Below are positions 15,172 to 24,534 of a DNA stretch of 64,000 nt, piece after piece. The first letter of the stretch is position 1. Every line of letters starts with the position of its first letter. Below the pieces are notes generated by a model, which was given only the letters and a program-made list of their open reading frames with translations, searched no databases and was not told where the DNA came from. Source of the DNA: VFKU01 sp964620045 (GTDB taxonomy: Bacteria; Hydrogenedentota; Hydrogenedentia; Hydrogenedentales; GCA-2746185); assembly GCA_964620045.1 (NCBI GenBank), contig CAZUJL010000007.1, positions 62,001 through 126,000 on the forward strand, in the 5' to 3' direction. The translations under genes and the position numbers were made by a program.

Positions 15172-15855
15172 ATGAACGTCTGCCTGCGGCTCCGCGCCGC
15201 GCCGAACAAGCCTTGGAGAAGTTGCGTGGGTGAAGATCGCCGTGATGTTTGGGATCTGCTGACCCTCGCATTCTGGTTCGCGTTCTTTACGATCGGCTTG
15301 GCCCCCGAACTTTTCTTTTCTCTGTTTCGCCAGGCGGGTGGCGTTTCGCCATACAACGCGCTGGTCAACTCCTCCGCCATCATCACGGTCACGTTCTCGC
15401 TGTACATCGCGCTGTTCGCCTACCGGCGTTGCCGGTTCGCCGGACTCACCCCGTACCTATCGCAGGGGAAGGCGCTCGAAGTCGCATTGCTGGCCCTGGT
15501 GGCTTTTCTGGAGTTGCCGGCCTTGCGTTCGAGTCTGCAGGGCCGCCGGACCCTACTGGCGCTCGTGCTCGACCTCGGCGCGGTGGAAGATCGGTATCTG
15601 CAGGGCGTGATCCTCTTCGTTACAGCGAGCAAGCTGCTCGCGTGGGTCTACCTGTTCTCGCTCGTGTTGCGGTATCACGCCTTTGGCAACCGCACCGTGT
15701 TCACGCAGGTACCCTCAATGTTCCCCAGCATGCACCGGCACGAACACGCGGCCGGTGACGCCACATCCGACTCCATGCCGGGCGCCCTCGCGCCGCCGAA
15801 TGCGCATGAACCTGAGCCGCCCATAGAACCCGCACCGCGTATCGTGGAGAAGTAG
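15172..15855 (+). CDS. Hypothetical membrane protein between mnmG and cinA
   Basis: About 227 residues with four likely transmembrane segments: near residues 28-50, 60-85, 98-118 and 145-165. A hydrophilic C-terminal tail rich in Pro, His and Glu follows (about 185-227). The first 20 residues are basic and unusual for a start; a GTG at residue 20 or nearby could be the true beginning, so the start is uncertain. It sits 48 bases after mnmG and 5 bases before cinA, suggesting co-transcription with cinA. I recognise no family. Confidence 0.65.
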   Translation: MNVCLRLRAAPNKPWRSCVGEDRRDVWDLLTLAFWFAFFTIGLAPELFFSLFRQAGGVSPYNALVNSSAIITVTFSLYIALFAYRRCRFAGLTPYLSQGKALEVALLALVAFLELPALRSSLQGRRTLLALVLDLGAVEDRYLQGVILFVTASKLLAWVYLFSLVLRYHAFGNRTVFTQVPSMFPSMHRHEHAAGDATSDSMPGALAPPNAHEPEPPIEPAPRIVEK

Positions 15856-15860
15856 CCCGC

Positions 15861-17048
15861 ATGAAAGCGGAAATCATGATGATCGGCACCGAGCTCTTGC
15901 TCGGGCAAATTGAAGACACCAACGCGACCTTCATGGGCCGCGTGCTCGCGGACAACGGCATCGACCTCTACCAGAAGACAACGGTGGGGGACAACACGGA
16001 GCGCATCGTGAACGCGCTGCGCGATGCGCTGAAACGCTCCGACGTCGTGCTGTGCTCGGGCGGCCTCGGGCCGACGGAAGACGACATCACGCGCGAGTGC
16101 GTGTCGGAAGTGTTGCAGCGCCCGCTGGAATACCACGAGGACATCTTCACGCACATCGAGTCCTTGTTTGTGCGATATCGCCTCAAGATCACCGAGAACA
16201 ACAAGCGCCAGGCCATGGTGCCGCGCGGCGCGATCGTGGTCGACAACCCAAACGGCACCGCGCCAGGGCTGATCGTCGACGATGCGCAAGGGGTTGTCGT
16301 GTGCATGCCCGGCGTGCCGCGCGAACTTGAGCCGATGCTGAAAGACAGCGTGATTCCGTGGCTCAAAAAGAAATATCAATTGGATGGGTTGATTCACTAC
16401 CGCGTGCTTAAGGTCTGCGGACTCGGTGAGTCGCAAGTGGATCAGATCATCGGCGATCTAATCCTGAACGGGAAAAACCCGACTGTCGGTGTCCTCGCGA
16501 ATCCGGCCTTCGTGCGCATTCGCATTGCGGCCAAGGCGCGCACGCGCGAAGAGGCCGACGCGCTGATCGACCCCGTGGACGCCGAAGTCCGCAAGCGATT
16601 GCCGAACCTCATCATGGGCGTGGACGATGACACGGTGGAGAGTGTCGTGAACCGGCATCTCGCCGAGCGCGATTGGACCATGGCCGTTGCGGAGACCGCC
16701 TCGGGCGGCATGATTGGCGCGCGTTTAACGGCCGCCAATGCGACGCAATTCTCCGGCGACCGTGTGTATCGCATCGAGTCGCTAGACGTGAGCTCCATCG
16801 AGCGCGCGGCGCGCAAACTGGCGGAGTCCGTCCGCGAAGAATTTCAGGCCACCTGCGGGCTGAGCGTCGTGTCCGACCCGCGGCAAGGCGTGACCATCGT
16901 CTCTTTCGTTCACCCCAACGGCGCCGAAGAATGGGCCGTCGGTCGTGCCGGCACCAACGAAATCATGCAAGGCCGCCTGGCGACCGTCTCCCTCGAATAC
17001 GTCCGCCGGTTTCTCGTCGGCGCGCCGGTGCAGATGGGGCGGATGTAG
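15861..17048 (+). CDS. cinA: CinA-family protein with degenerate C-terminal amidohydrolase domain
   Basis: A 395-residue protein. The N-terminal MoaB/MogA-like domain (about 1-170) is well conserved: MIGTELLLGQIEDTNATF, the CSGGLGPTEDDITRE loop and a VCMPGVPRELEPML segment. A linker domain follows. The C-terminal part (about 255-390) corresponds to the PncC domain, which in active members deamidates nicotinamide mononucleotide. The usual ESCTGG box is ETASGG here and the GIAGPGGGT segment is not recognisable, so that activity is doubtful. The N-terminal part resembles ADP-ribose/CoA pyrophosphatase-type domains of CinA. Family identity is firm; the C-terminal function is open. Confidence 0.9.
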   Translation: MKAEIMMIGTELLLGQIEDTNATFMGRVLADNGIDLYQKTTVGDNTERIVNALRDALKRSDVVLCSGGLGPTEDDITRECVSEVLQRPLEYHEDIFTHIESLFVRYRLKITENNKRQAMVPRGAIVVDNPNGTAPGLIVDDAQGVVVCMPGVPRELEPMLKDSVIPWLKKKYQLDGLIHYRVLKVCGLGESQVDQIIGDLILNGKNPTVGVLANPAFVRIRIAAKARTREEADALIDPVDAEVRKRLPNLIMGVDDDTVESVVNRHLAERDWTMAVAETASGGMIGARLTAANATQFSGDRVYRIESLDVSSIERAARKLAESVREEFQATCGLSVVSDPRQGVTIVSFVHPNGAEEWAVGRAGTNEIMQGRLATVSLEYVRRFLVGAPVQMGRM

Positions 17049-17056
17049 TCTGGTAG

Positions 17057-18259
17057 TTAGTGCTGGTGTTCTTCCGTCGTCGGCTCCGCGGGCACGGCGC
17101 CTTCCGGCATCTGGCCGACTTCTTCCGCCGCCTGCCGAATCATCCACGCCTTCACGTTGCGCTCCAGCACCACATACTGCACGTTGACCTCGGTCGCGAG
17201 TTCGCGGGTCCAGTAGTTCGCGCCGTGCGCGCCGGGCGTTTGCGCGTAGGCGAAGGGGACTTTGTTCGCCATCAGCAGCGCCGCGAATTCGAGGTTCGTG
17301 TTCAGCAGACCATCGTCCAGACCGCAGTCCATATAGATATGCGGCAGATACTTCACCGGCACCTGCTTCACCAGCTCAAACGGATCGTACTTCATCGCAT
17401 CTTCGACGGTCTTGAACGCGAAGCCATGCGGATAACGCTCGTGCTGCATCGTGAATCCGGGAATCTTGATGAGATCGGGGACGTTGGAGTCGCGATCATC
17501 GTCACGCGGCGCTGGGATTTCGTTTTTTATCGGTGGCTCACCGCCCTCAAGGCGGGTCCGCGCGGCGCGCGCATAGTCCAGCGCGCCACTTTCCGAACCG
17601 ATCGAGCAGAACAAGTTCGGGTGCCGCAGCCCGATCGTCAGTGCGCCGTAGCCGCCCATCGACAAGCCGGCAATCGCGCGCCCTTCGCGCGCAGGCACCG
17701 TGCGAAAGGTTTGGTCCACGCTGTGGATAAGATCGTAGATGACGAAGTCTTCCCAGTTGTTCAGTTCTTCGCCTTCGCTCTCGGCCCAGTTGATGTACCA
17801 CGAGTTGCCGCCGTCCGGCATGACGACAATGAGGTCCTTGTTGCCCACGTGCGAGCCGATGCCCATAATCGGCCACACGGTGTAGTTCTGCGAGAAGCCA
17901 TGCAGCAGATAAAGCACGGGATAGACTTTTCCGGAAGTCTCATAGTCCGCCGGCAGCAACACCATGTACTTCGTTACACGCCCAATCGCGGGCGCTTCGA
18001 ACTCCACCAGCTTCAGCGGCCGATCCAGGTGCTGCGTGTGCACGTCGTAAATTTTTACTTCGACGTCGACGCCTTCCGGCTCATCCATCGGAATGCCCGT
18101 GGGCCCGATTTGCACGGTGCGCGTGGGCTTCGGCGGTTCCGAGGGATCGCCGTGTTGGTGCTCGCTGTGGTCGTGTTCCTGCGCCAGCGCAACGCGCGCG
18201 GCCATGAACACGAAAGCAAACAGGAAGGACAACGAACCGGGCCGGGCAGACACGCGCAT
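17057..18259 (-). CDS. Secreted esterase (alpha/beta hydrolase, EstD/feruloyl-type)
   Basis: A 400-residue protein with a signal peptide (hydrophobic stretch about residues 9-26, ending ALA-QEHD) and a His-rich N-terminal segment that may bind metal. The catalytic domain has the nucleophile elbow GLSMGGYGAL, an oxyanion-type LLHGFSQN motif, and an acid in DCGLDDGLL; the His is near TPGAHGANYW. This order matches the putative esterase family of S-formylglutathione hydrolase, antigen 85 and feruloyl esterase types. It converges on cinA and ends eight bases from it. The substrate is unknown; a cell-envelope or carbohydrate ester is plausible. It lies five bases after the rarD gene, so the two may be cotranscribed. 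Confidence 0.85.
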   Translation of the reverse strand: MRVSARPGSLSFLFAFVFMAARVALAQEHDHSEHQHGDPSEPPKPTRTVQIGPTGIPMDEPEGVDVEVKIYDVHTQHLDRPLKLVEFEAPAIGRVTKYMVLLPADYETSGKVYPVLYLLHGFSQNYTVWPIMGIGSHVGNKDLIVVMPDGGNSWYINWAESEGEELNNWEDFVIYDLIHSVDQTFRTVPAREGRAIAGLSMGGYGALTIGLRHPNLFCSIGSESGALDYARAARTRLEGGEPPIKNEIPAPRDDDRDSNVPDLIKIPGFTMQHERYPHGFAFKTVEDAMKYDPFELVKQVPVKYLPHIYMDCGLDDGLLNTNLEFAALLMANKVPFAYAQTPGAHGANYWTRELATEVNVQYVVLERNVKAWMIRQAAEEVGQMPEGAVPAEPTTEEHQH

Positions 18260-18263
18260 GAGC

Positions 18264-19184
18264 TTACTCCGGGATGGGACTCGCCTGGGCGCGCGGCGCG
18301 CCCAACCGGCTGAATCGTACCCCTTCGAGCGTGTAGATGAAAAGCGAGGCCCAGATGAACATAAAGGCGACCATCTTCACCTGGTCGAAGTGCTCGTCGT
18401 ACACCAGCACGGCCAGCAGGAAGGTGAACGACGGCGACAGGTATTGGAGCAGGCCGAGCGTCGCCAGACGCACGCGGCGGGCTGCGGCCGCGAATAACGT
18501 CAACGGCAGCAGCGTAATGGGGCCGACGGAAATAAGAAAGGCCGTGTCGCCCGCACCGGTCGTTCCAAAGTGACTCGAGTCGCGAACTGTTAGCCAGACT
18601 ATATATCCGAGCGCAATCGGAAGCATGAAGCTGGTCTCGGCTGTCAACCCGCTGATGGAGTCCACCGGCGTGTGCTTGCGGATGAAGCCATACATGCCGA
18701 AGGTAAACGGCAGCAGGATCGCGAGCCACGGCACGTAGCCATAACTGATCACGATATAGGCGACACCGATCGCCGCGAGCGCGATCGCCACCACCTGGCC
18801 CTTGCGCAGGCGCTCGCCCAGCAGCACCACACCGAGCATCACGCTGAACAGCGGGTTGATGAAGTAGCCCATTGAGGCTTCGACCATGCGGTTGTTCGCG
18901 ACTGACCATAGGAACATCAGCCAGTTGGACGAAATGCAGATGCCGCTGAGGAAGAGCAGACCTAGCAGTTTCGGCTGGCGATAAATCTTCAGGAAGTCCG
19001 GCATCCGGCCGAGCGCCATCAACATGCCGAAGCCGAGAACCGCGCTCCACAGTGCGCGGTGCGCCGTCATTTCATTCGCGGAGATGTGCTGGAAGAACTT
19101 GTAGTAGGCGGGAATCAGGCCCCAGAAGGAATAGGCGAAGAGTGCATAGAACACTCCTCGCTTCGTTTGTTCTTCCGGCGACAC
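18264..19184 (-). CDS. rarD: RarD-type EamA/DMT transporter
   Basis: A 306-residue integral membrane protein with about ten transmembrane helices in two EamA repeats. The opening (GVFYALFAYSFWGLIPAYYK and MTAHRALWS) is characteristic of RarD, and the length fits. RarD proteins are drug/metabolite-type permeases with an unproven substrate in most bacteria. The gene starts 33 bases after the thiolase stop on the same strand and is followed by the esterase gene. Which of these genes share a transcript cannot be settled from the sequence alone. Confidence 0.88.
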   Translation of the reverse strand: MSPEEQTKRGVFYALFAYSFWGLIPAYYKFFQHISANEMTAHRALWSAVLGFGMLMALGRMPDFLKIYRQPKLLGLLFLSGICISSNWLMFLWSVANNRMVEASMGYFINPLFSVMLGVVLLGERLRKGQVVAIALAAIGVAYIVISYGYVPWLAILLPFTFGMYGFIRKHTPVDSISGLTAETSFMLPIALGYIVWLTVRDSSHFGTTGAGDTAFLISVGPITLLPLTLFAAAARRVRLATLGLLQYLSPSFTFLLAVLVYDEHFDQVKMVAFMFIWASLFIYTLEGVRFSRLGAPRAQASPIPE

Positions 19185-19217
19185 GTAACCCTTTCACGGC
19201 CCTGCGGCCGGAGGCGT

Positions 19218-20402
19218 TTAGCTCTTATTCTCGATAAGACACCCGATACCCTGACCGCCGCCTATGCACATCGCGGCGACGCCGTACCGCACGTTGCGCC
19301 GTTTCATCTCGTGGATCAGCGTCACAATGATGCGCGCGCCGCTGCAGCCGATGGGGTGGCCGAGCGCAATCGCGCCGCCGTTCACGTTCACGAGCGACGG
19401 GTCGATGCCCAACTCGCGCACGACGGCGAGAGACTGCGACGCGAAGGCCTCGTTCAGCTCCCACAGGCCGATGTCCGACACCTTCAGGTTAGCGTGTTTC
19501 AGCAGTTTGCGCGTCGCGCCGATCGGGCCGAGGCCCATCGTGGCCGGGTCGCAGCCGCTGGAGCGCACATCGCGCAGGTACACCGCGTTCGACGCGTTGA
19601 TGCCCGCCGGCACATTATCTTCCGGCATCAGCAGCACGCTCGCCGCGCCGTCGTTGATGCCCGAGGCGTTCGCCGCCGTCACGGTGCCGTCTGGCTTGAA
19701 GGCCGCGCGCAGCGCGCCCATTTTTTCCTGGGTCGTGTCCGGGCGCGGATGCTCGTCGGTATCGACTTTCGTATCGCCTTTTTTGGATTTGATCACGATG
19801 GTCGTGATTTCGTCCTTGAACGTGCCCGCCGCGATCGCCTTGCCGGCTTTTTGTTGGCTTTGGTACGCGAAGGCGTCCTGGTCCGCGCGGCTGATGTTGT
19901 ATTGCTGCGCGACATTCTCCGCCGTGATGCCCATGTGATACCGGTTGAAGATATCCGTCAGGCCGTCGAACACCATGCTGTCGACCGCCGGCACATCGCC
20001 CATGCGCGCACCGGCGCGCAGCGACGGCAGGAGATACGGCGCCTGCGTCATGTTTTCCGTGCCGCCCGCGAGAACGACGCCGTTGCGCTCAAGTTGGATA
20101 CTCTGCCAGCCGAGCTCGATCGCCTTCATGCCGGAGCCGCAGACTTTGTTTACAGTGAACGACGGCACTTCCTTCGGAATGCCGGTCTTCATCGAAATCT
20201 GCCGCGCGGGATTCTGTCCCTGCCCCGCCTGCAGCACGTTGCCGAAGATCACCTCGTCGATCTGATCCGGTTTCGCGCCGGTTCGCCCGAGCGTGCCCGT
20301 GGCGACCGCGGTGCCGAGTTCAACCGCGCTGACGTTCGTGAACGCGCCGGACATCGCGCCGATGGGCGTGCGGCAGGCGCCGAGAATGAGGATATTTCGC
20401 AT
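19218..20402 (-). CDS. Acetyl-CoA C-acetyltransferase (thiolase)
   Basis: The ATG at 20402 gives MRNILILGACRTPIG, the canonical thiolase beginning, with GAAGGA as ribosome binding site; an upstream ATG five codons earlier is less likely. The 394-residue enzyme has the nucleophile Cys in NKVCGSGMKA, the GGTENMTQAP loop, the His in GGAIALGHPIGCSGARI and the final Cys in MCIGGGQGIG. Together these are the complete catalytic set. It condenses or cleaves acetoacetyl-CoA; biosynthetic thiolases feed butanoate, mevalonate or polyhydroxyalkanoate metabolism. No partner gene for these pathways is adjacent, and a fused CoA-transferase lies farther right (53561). Confidence 0.95.
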   Translation of the reverse strand: MRNILILGACRTPIGAMSGAFTNVSAVELGTAVATGTLGRTGAKPDQIDEVIFGNVLQAGQGQNPARQISMKTGIPKEVPSFTVNKVCGSGMKAIELGWQSIQLERNGVVLAGGTENMTQAPYLLPSLRAGARMGDVPAVDSMVFDGLTDIFNRYHMGITAENVAQQYNISRADQDAFAYQSQQKAGKAIAAGTFKDEITTIVIKSKKGDTKVDTDEHPRPDTTQEKMGALRAAFKPDGTVTAANASGINDGAASVLLMPEDNVPAGINASNAVYLRDVRSSGCDPATMGLGPIGATRKLLKHANLKVSDIGLWELNEAFASQSLAVVRELGIDPSLVNVNGGAIALGHPIGCSGARIIVTLIHEMKRRNVRYGVAAMCIGGGQGIGCLIENKS

Positions 20403-20426
20403 CGAAGGGTCCTTCACTAAGCAGGA

Positions 20427-20447
20427 GGGCGGCCACCGGGGCCGCCC
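20427..20447. other. Perfect hairpin between the aminotransferase and thiolase genes
   Basis: The inverted repeat GGGCGGCC-ACCGG-GGCCGCCC has an eight-base-pair stem. No T-run follows on either strand, so it is not a standard intrinsic terminator. It could stabilise or separate messages, or protect a 3' end. Confidence 0.45.
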
Positions 20448-20474
20448 CTAGAATCGATACTATTGTAGTGAAAT

Positions 20475-21638
20475 TTACCGCAACAGGTCTATTGCGCGGG
20501 CGATTTCGGCGTCCGTGTTGTAGAAATGCGGCGAGAACCGCACCAGCGCGCGGCCGTCCGGCCCGTGGCGATGCGACGCCATCACACGATGCGCTAAGAG
20601 GTGCTCGTACACGGTTTTCATATCGCGATCGGGATGCCACACGGCAACAACGCCCGAGGGTGAAGTCCCACCCGCATCGGCATCGTCTACATACGATCGG
20701 AACCCGAGCGGACGCAGGCCATCGAGCAATCGCTGTCGAATCGCGAGCAGGCGCGCGGCGATGGCGTCGGGTCCGGCTTCGTGAATGAGTTTCAGCGCGC
20801 CCCAATAACCGTGGATGCCGATCCAGTTCAACGCACCCGATTCATAGCGCTTTGCATCGGAAACAAATTCCATCGCCGGCTGCGTGAGGTGGTCCGGCGA
20901 GACCACATTCGCGCCGCCGAACAGCACGGGTGGCAATTGGTCGCGCACCGCGCGGCGCACGTAAAATATGCCGATGCCACCCGGCCCCAATTGCCACTTG
21001 TGCGCTGCGGCGGCCATGAAATCGACGTACTCGACCGGCGTCGGGAAAGCGCCCACCGTCTGTATGCCGTCGAGACAGAACAGGATTCCGCGTTCGCGCA
21101 GCCGTTTCCCGATACCGGAGATGTCAATGCGGCGGCCGGTGACGAAGTGGGACGACGCCAGCGAGACGAGCCGCGTGCGCGGCGTCAACGCACGCTCCAC
21201 GGCGTCCCACGTAATGACTCCGGGAACCGCGGGATTCACGGGGACATATTTCACACCACGCGATTCCAGCGCGCGCCAGGGGTACACGTTCGTTGGGTAG
21301 TCATGGAAATAGGCGACCACTTCGTCGCCGGGTTTCCAACTGAGGCCGTGCGCCACCATGCCGAGACCAAGCGCCGTCGGGCCGAGCAGCGCGATCTCAT
21401 CCGCGTGCGCGCCAATCAGCCTGGCCGCGAGCACGCGGGTCTCGTTCACGCGCGCCACGGACCATGCCGATTCCTGGTGCTCGTGCGCTTGGCGGTCGCA
21501 GAACTCCCGCATCGCGTCGGTCACCATTTTGGGCAGCGCCGACACGCTGGCGTGCGACATGAAGATGGAATTCGCCGAGATCGGGAATTGCTCGCGGCGG
21601 AACACTTCGTCTCGTTGGAGGCGCTCGATGAAGCTCAC
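20475..21638 (-). CDS. Class V aminotransferase (isopenicillin N epimerase/cysteine desulfurase-like)
   Basis: The chosen GTG start at 21638 overlaps the thiD stop (GTGA), giving 387 residues; the longer frame to 21731 would overlap thiD by nearly 100 bases. The PLP lysine is in AAAHKWQLGPGGIGIFYVRR, and the cofactor Asp in FCLDGIQTVGAF. N-terminal MSHASVSALP and QESAWSVARVNETR fit fold-type I class V enzymes. Members remove sulfur or epimerise amino acids; without a sulfur-acceptor gene (IscU, SufU) nearby, the substrate remains open. Its operon place after thiD could indicate a link with thiamine sulfur transfer, which is inference. Confidence 0.85.
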   Translation of the reverse strand: MSFIERLQRDEVFRREQFPISANSIFMSHASVSALPKMVTDAMREFCDRQAHEHQESAWSVARVNETRVLAARLIGAHADEIALLGPTALGLGMVAHGLSWKPGDEVVAYFHDYPTNVYPWRALESRGVKYVPVNPAVPGVITWDAVERALTPRTRLVSLASSHFVTGRRIDISGIGKRLRERGILFCLDGIQTVGAFPTPVEYVDFMAAAAHKWQLGPGGIGIFYVRRAVRDQLPPVLFGGANVVSPDHLTQPAMEFVSDAKRYESGALNWIGIHGYWGALKLIHEAGPDAIAARLLAIRQRLLDGLRPLGFRSYVDDADAGGTSPSGVVAVWHPDRDMKTVYEHLLAHRVMASHRHGPDGRALVRFSPHFYNTDAEIARAIDLLR

Positions 21639-22462
21639 TGCCCTTGTGAATCCTTCACCTGCTGCTGCATGGGCCAGAAATGGTTCAGTGGCCCCGCGCC
21701 CTGGCCCAGCGCGAATCCGCGCCGGATGCACTCCGTAACATACTGCTTGGCAATACGCACCGCCTCGGGCAGCAGTTGTTGGTGTCCCAGAAAGGCTGCG
21801 ATCGCCGCGGCATAGGTGCAGCCGGTGCCGTGGGTGTTGCGCGTGTCGATGCGTGGCGCGGAGAACTCAACGAAGTAGCCACCGCCGTAGAGCAGGTCCG
21901 TGGACTGCGGTCCGCTCATGTGGCCGCCCTTGATCAGTACGGTATCCGCTCCGAGATCGGCAATCGCGCGGCACGCGTCCTTTTGAGACTCTTCATCTTT
22001 TACTTCAATACCGGTGAGTGCCTGCGCTTCGGCGATGTTTGGCGTGATCAGGATCGAGAGCGGTATTAGGAGCTGTTTCAGCGACTGGATCGCGTCTTCG
22101 AGCAGCAGACGATGACCGGTTTCCGAAATCATCACAGGATCCAGCACGTACTTTTTGATCCCGTTCCGCTGAATAGCGTCCGCCACGGCTTCGATGATCG
22201 CCGCGCTCGAAAGCATGCCGCTTTTCGCGGCATCCACGCCGATGTCCTGCGCGACGACGTCGATCTGCTGCGCCACCGTCGCGGCTGGAATATCGTGCAC
22301 GCCGTGCACGCCCATCGTGTTTTGCGCGGTAATGGACGTGACCGCCGCCATGCCGAAGACCTGCAGCGTCGTAAAGGTCTTCAGGTCCGCTTCAATGCCC
22401 GCGCCACCGCCGCTGTCGCTGCCGGCGATCGTGAGCAAGCGCGGAGGAATCGATTCAGCCAT
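21635..22462 (-). CDS. thiD: Hydroxymethylpyrimidine/phosphomethylpyrimidine kinase ThiD
   Basis: The start at 22462 makes a TAATG junction with the nupC stop; the longer frame has no better support. The 275-residue ribokinase-fold enzyme shows TIAGSDSGGGAGIEADLKTF for the HMP site, QNTMGVHGVH, DPVMISETGHRLL, the TPNIAEAQALTG strand, a VLIKGGHM loop, and the anion hole and catalytic base in NTHGTGCTYAAAI. It phosphorylates hydroxymethylpyrimidine twice for thiamine synthesis or salvage. The nucleoside transporter gene immediately upstream suggests a salvage operon for pyrimidine compounds. Confidence 0.96.
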   Translation of the reverse strand: MAESIPPRLLTIAGSDSGGGAGIEADLKTFTTLQVFGMAAVTSITAQNTMGVHGVHDIPAATVAQQIDVVAQDIGVDAAKSGMLSSAAIIEAVADAIQRNGIKKYVLDPVMISETGHRLLLEDAIQSLKQLLIPLSILITPNIAEAQALTGIEVKDEESQKDACRAIADLGADTVLIKGGHMSGPQSTDLLYGGGYFVEFSAPRIDTRNTHGTGCTYAAAIAAFLGHQQLLPEAVRIAKQYVTECIRRGFALGQGAGPLNHFWPMQQQVKDSQGQ

Positions 22463-23709
22463 TAGCCGAGTATCCCGGCGATGCACGCCGTCATGAACGT
22501 TGCGATGGTCCCGCCGACAAGCGACTTCACGCCGAGTGTCGCGAGGTCGCCGCGGCGCTCGGGGATGAGGCCGGACAATCCGGCCAGCAAAATGCCCAAA
22601 CTGCCGGGGTTCGCGAAGCCGCAGAGGGCGTAAGTCGCGATGGTCACGCTGCGCGGCTGGAGCGCACCCTGGTCGATGAGGGCTTTCATGTCGGAATACG
22701 CAATGAACTCGTTGAGAATCGATTTGGTGCCCAGCAGATTGCCCACGGCGGCCACATCTTCACGCGGCACGCCCATCAAAAACGCGAAAGGGCGAAACAC
22801 GTAGCCGGCGAGTTCGGTGAACGTGCGGCCCGTTACCGCGTCGAAGCCCCAGTTTATCAAATAGACGACGCTCACAAACGCGATCAGCAGGCCGCCGACG
22901 TTCAGCGCGAGGGATACGCCGTCCGACGCGCCGCGCGCGGCCGCATCGACGACGTTGTGCGTATCCACCGGCACGGCAATTTTCCCGGAGCCCAGCGTCA
23001 GCGGCGTCTCGCGTTCCGGCACCATGATCTTCGCGATCAGGATCGCGGCCGGCGCGCTCATCACGGACGCCGCCATCAGATGTCCCGGCTCCGCGCCGAA
23101 GGTCGCGTAGATCAGCAATACGTTCGTCGCCACGCTCGCCATGAACGCCATCATCACCGTGTACAGCTCGGACCGCGTCATGGTCTGCAGATAGCCTTTG
23201 AGCGCCGGCATGGACTCGATGCCCGTGAAGATTTGCAGCGCCGCGCCAAAGGTTTCGGCACCGGAGGTTTTCAGCGTGCGCTGCATCAGCCACGCCATCG
23301 CACGCACGATGGCCTGAATCACGCGCAGGTGATACAGGATGCCCGCGAGACACGAGACCACGATGATGGTCGGCAACACGGAAAATGCCAGCGCGGCGTT
23401 GATGAACATCGGGCGTACCGCGCCTTCGACCGCGTCCTGCTTGAGCGTAAACGGCTGCGTCAGGTTGCCGAACACAAACCGCGCGCCTTCGTTCGACGCG
23501 GACGTAAGCACGTTAAACCCGCGCTGCATCACGTCGAAGAACCATTCGCCGAAGGAAGTGCGCAAGAAGAGAAGGGCTAGCGCAACCTGCAAGGTGAGCG
23601 CGATACCGACGAGCCGCCACGGCACGCGCTTGCGGTCCTCGGAAAGCGCGTACGCGATGGCAATGAGCGAGATGAGGCCCAATCCACTTAGGAGCCGTTC
23701 GGGAATCAA
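22462..23709 (-). CDS. NupC-type concentrative nucleoside transporter
   Basis: A 415-residue membrane protein whose family length and helices match concentrative nucleoside transporters. Signature segments are the N-terminal GLGLISLIAIAYALS helix, a FVFGNL region, a FGAALQIFTGIESMPALKGYL core loop, and LGTKSILNEFIAYSDM with LCGFANPGSLGILLAGL at the C-terminus. It imports nucleosides with Na+ or H+. It is the first gene of the nupC-thiD-aminotransferase operon. A pyrimidine-like substrate relevant to thiamine is possible but not shown. With a putative Na+-type ATPase nearby (31032) a sodium gradient could drive it. Confidence 0.92.
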   Translation of the reverse strand: MIPERLLSGLGLISLIAIAYALSEDRKRVPWRLVGIALTLQVALALLFLRTSFGEWFFDVMQRGFNVLTSASNEGARFVFGNLTQPFTLKQDAVEGAVRPMFINAALAFSVLPTIIVVSCLAGILYHLRVIQAIVRAMAWLMQRTLKTSGAETFGAALQIFTGIESMPALKGYLQTMTRSELYTVMMAFMASVATNVLLIYATFGAEPGHLMAASVMSAPAAILIAKIMVPERETPLTLGSGKIAVPVDTHNVVDAAARGASDGVSLALNVGGLLIAFVSVVYLINWGFDAVTGRTFTELAGYVFRPFAFLMGVPREDVAAVGNLLGTKSILNEFIAYSDMKALIDQGALQPRSVTIATYALCGFANPGSLGILLAGLSGLIPERRGDLATLGVKSLVGGTIATFMTACIAGILG

Positions 23710-23778
23710 GTGGTTCTCCGTTAAATTCCGCGTGTACTATACAGTCAACGGGTCGCCGACCATCCAAAGGGCGCTATC

Positions 23779-24531
23779 ATGCCGGACTTGCCCTCCGTTG
23801 CTCCATTGAATGCAGGACCGCGCACGGCGCATTGGCTTGTCCGCACTGGCCGCACTTTCGCAATCGTTGCGACCTACCTCTGGCTGGCCTGGTGCTTGAG
23901 CCTGGCGCTGCGCGCCAAGAGCGTTTGGGTCATTCTTCTGCTCTGCGTTCTGGTGGCCGCGATCGCGGTGCACCTGAGCGACCGGTTGCCGCTGACTCTT
24001 GCGCCAAGGCCGCAAAAGTTCGTCGACGTAGTTGGCCGATGGAAAGGATGGATCTTTTCGTCAATTTTTGTCTGTTTGTGGGCCGTGTACTTGGGTCCAG
24101 CCACGACACATCGGTACTGGATCCACCCGACAAAATGTTTGATAACCGAACAAGGCGGTGCGTCGGTAGCGTACTTCGCATATATCGACCACCCCCGATT
24201 CCAAGCAAACAGCAGTGGAGAACCTCGGCGCATAGGTCTTTCGAGCGGCGGTGAGGGAATCGCTATTTACACCCAACCATTCATTCAAGCCCATCCGGAA
24301 CTCGAGGGTGCCACTGTTCCGGTGGTCTTGAAGCAACAATTGCGGTTTGGGTGGCCGGATCCAAAGGAGTGGCAACTGTTTGCGATAGGCCCATACCTCG
24401 GATCGGAGCATCAGTTTGCGTGGGGTGACAACACCACACGCGAATCGCTCAAGGAATGGTCGCCGGTGCCGCTTGCCGCAGGTGTCACGAAGACCCAAGT
24501 GGAGGAAACCTTGGGAATCCGATTGCCCTAG
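23779..24531 (+). CDS. Hypothetical membrane protein with extracytoplasmic domain
   Basis: A 250-residue protein. Two hydrophobic segments at about residues 27-64 and one at about 92-110 are membrane helices, followed by a soluble C-terminal domain of about 130 residues with many Trp and Pro, presumably on the outer face. I recognise no family. The gene is divergent from nupC and convergent with the EIIA gene, ending only three bases from it. Its composition is slightly less GC-rich than its neighbours, so it may be lineage-specific. Confidence 0.6.
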   Translation: MPDLPSVAPLNAGPRTAHWLVRTGRTFAIVATYLWLAWCLSLALRAKSVWVILLLCVLVAAIAVHLSDRLPLTLAPRPQKFVDVVGRWKGWIFSSIFVCLWAVYLGPATTHRYWIHPTKCLITEQGGASVAYFAYIDHPRFQANSSGEPRRIGLSSGGEGIAIYTQPFIQAHPELEGATVPVVLKQQLRFGWPDPKEWQLFAIGPYLGSEHQFAWGDNTTRESLKEWSPVPLAAGVTKTQVEETLGIRLP

Positions 24532-24534
24532 AAC

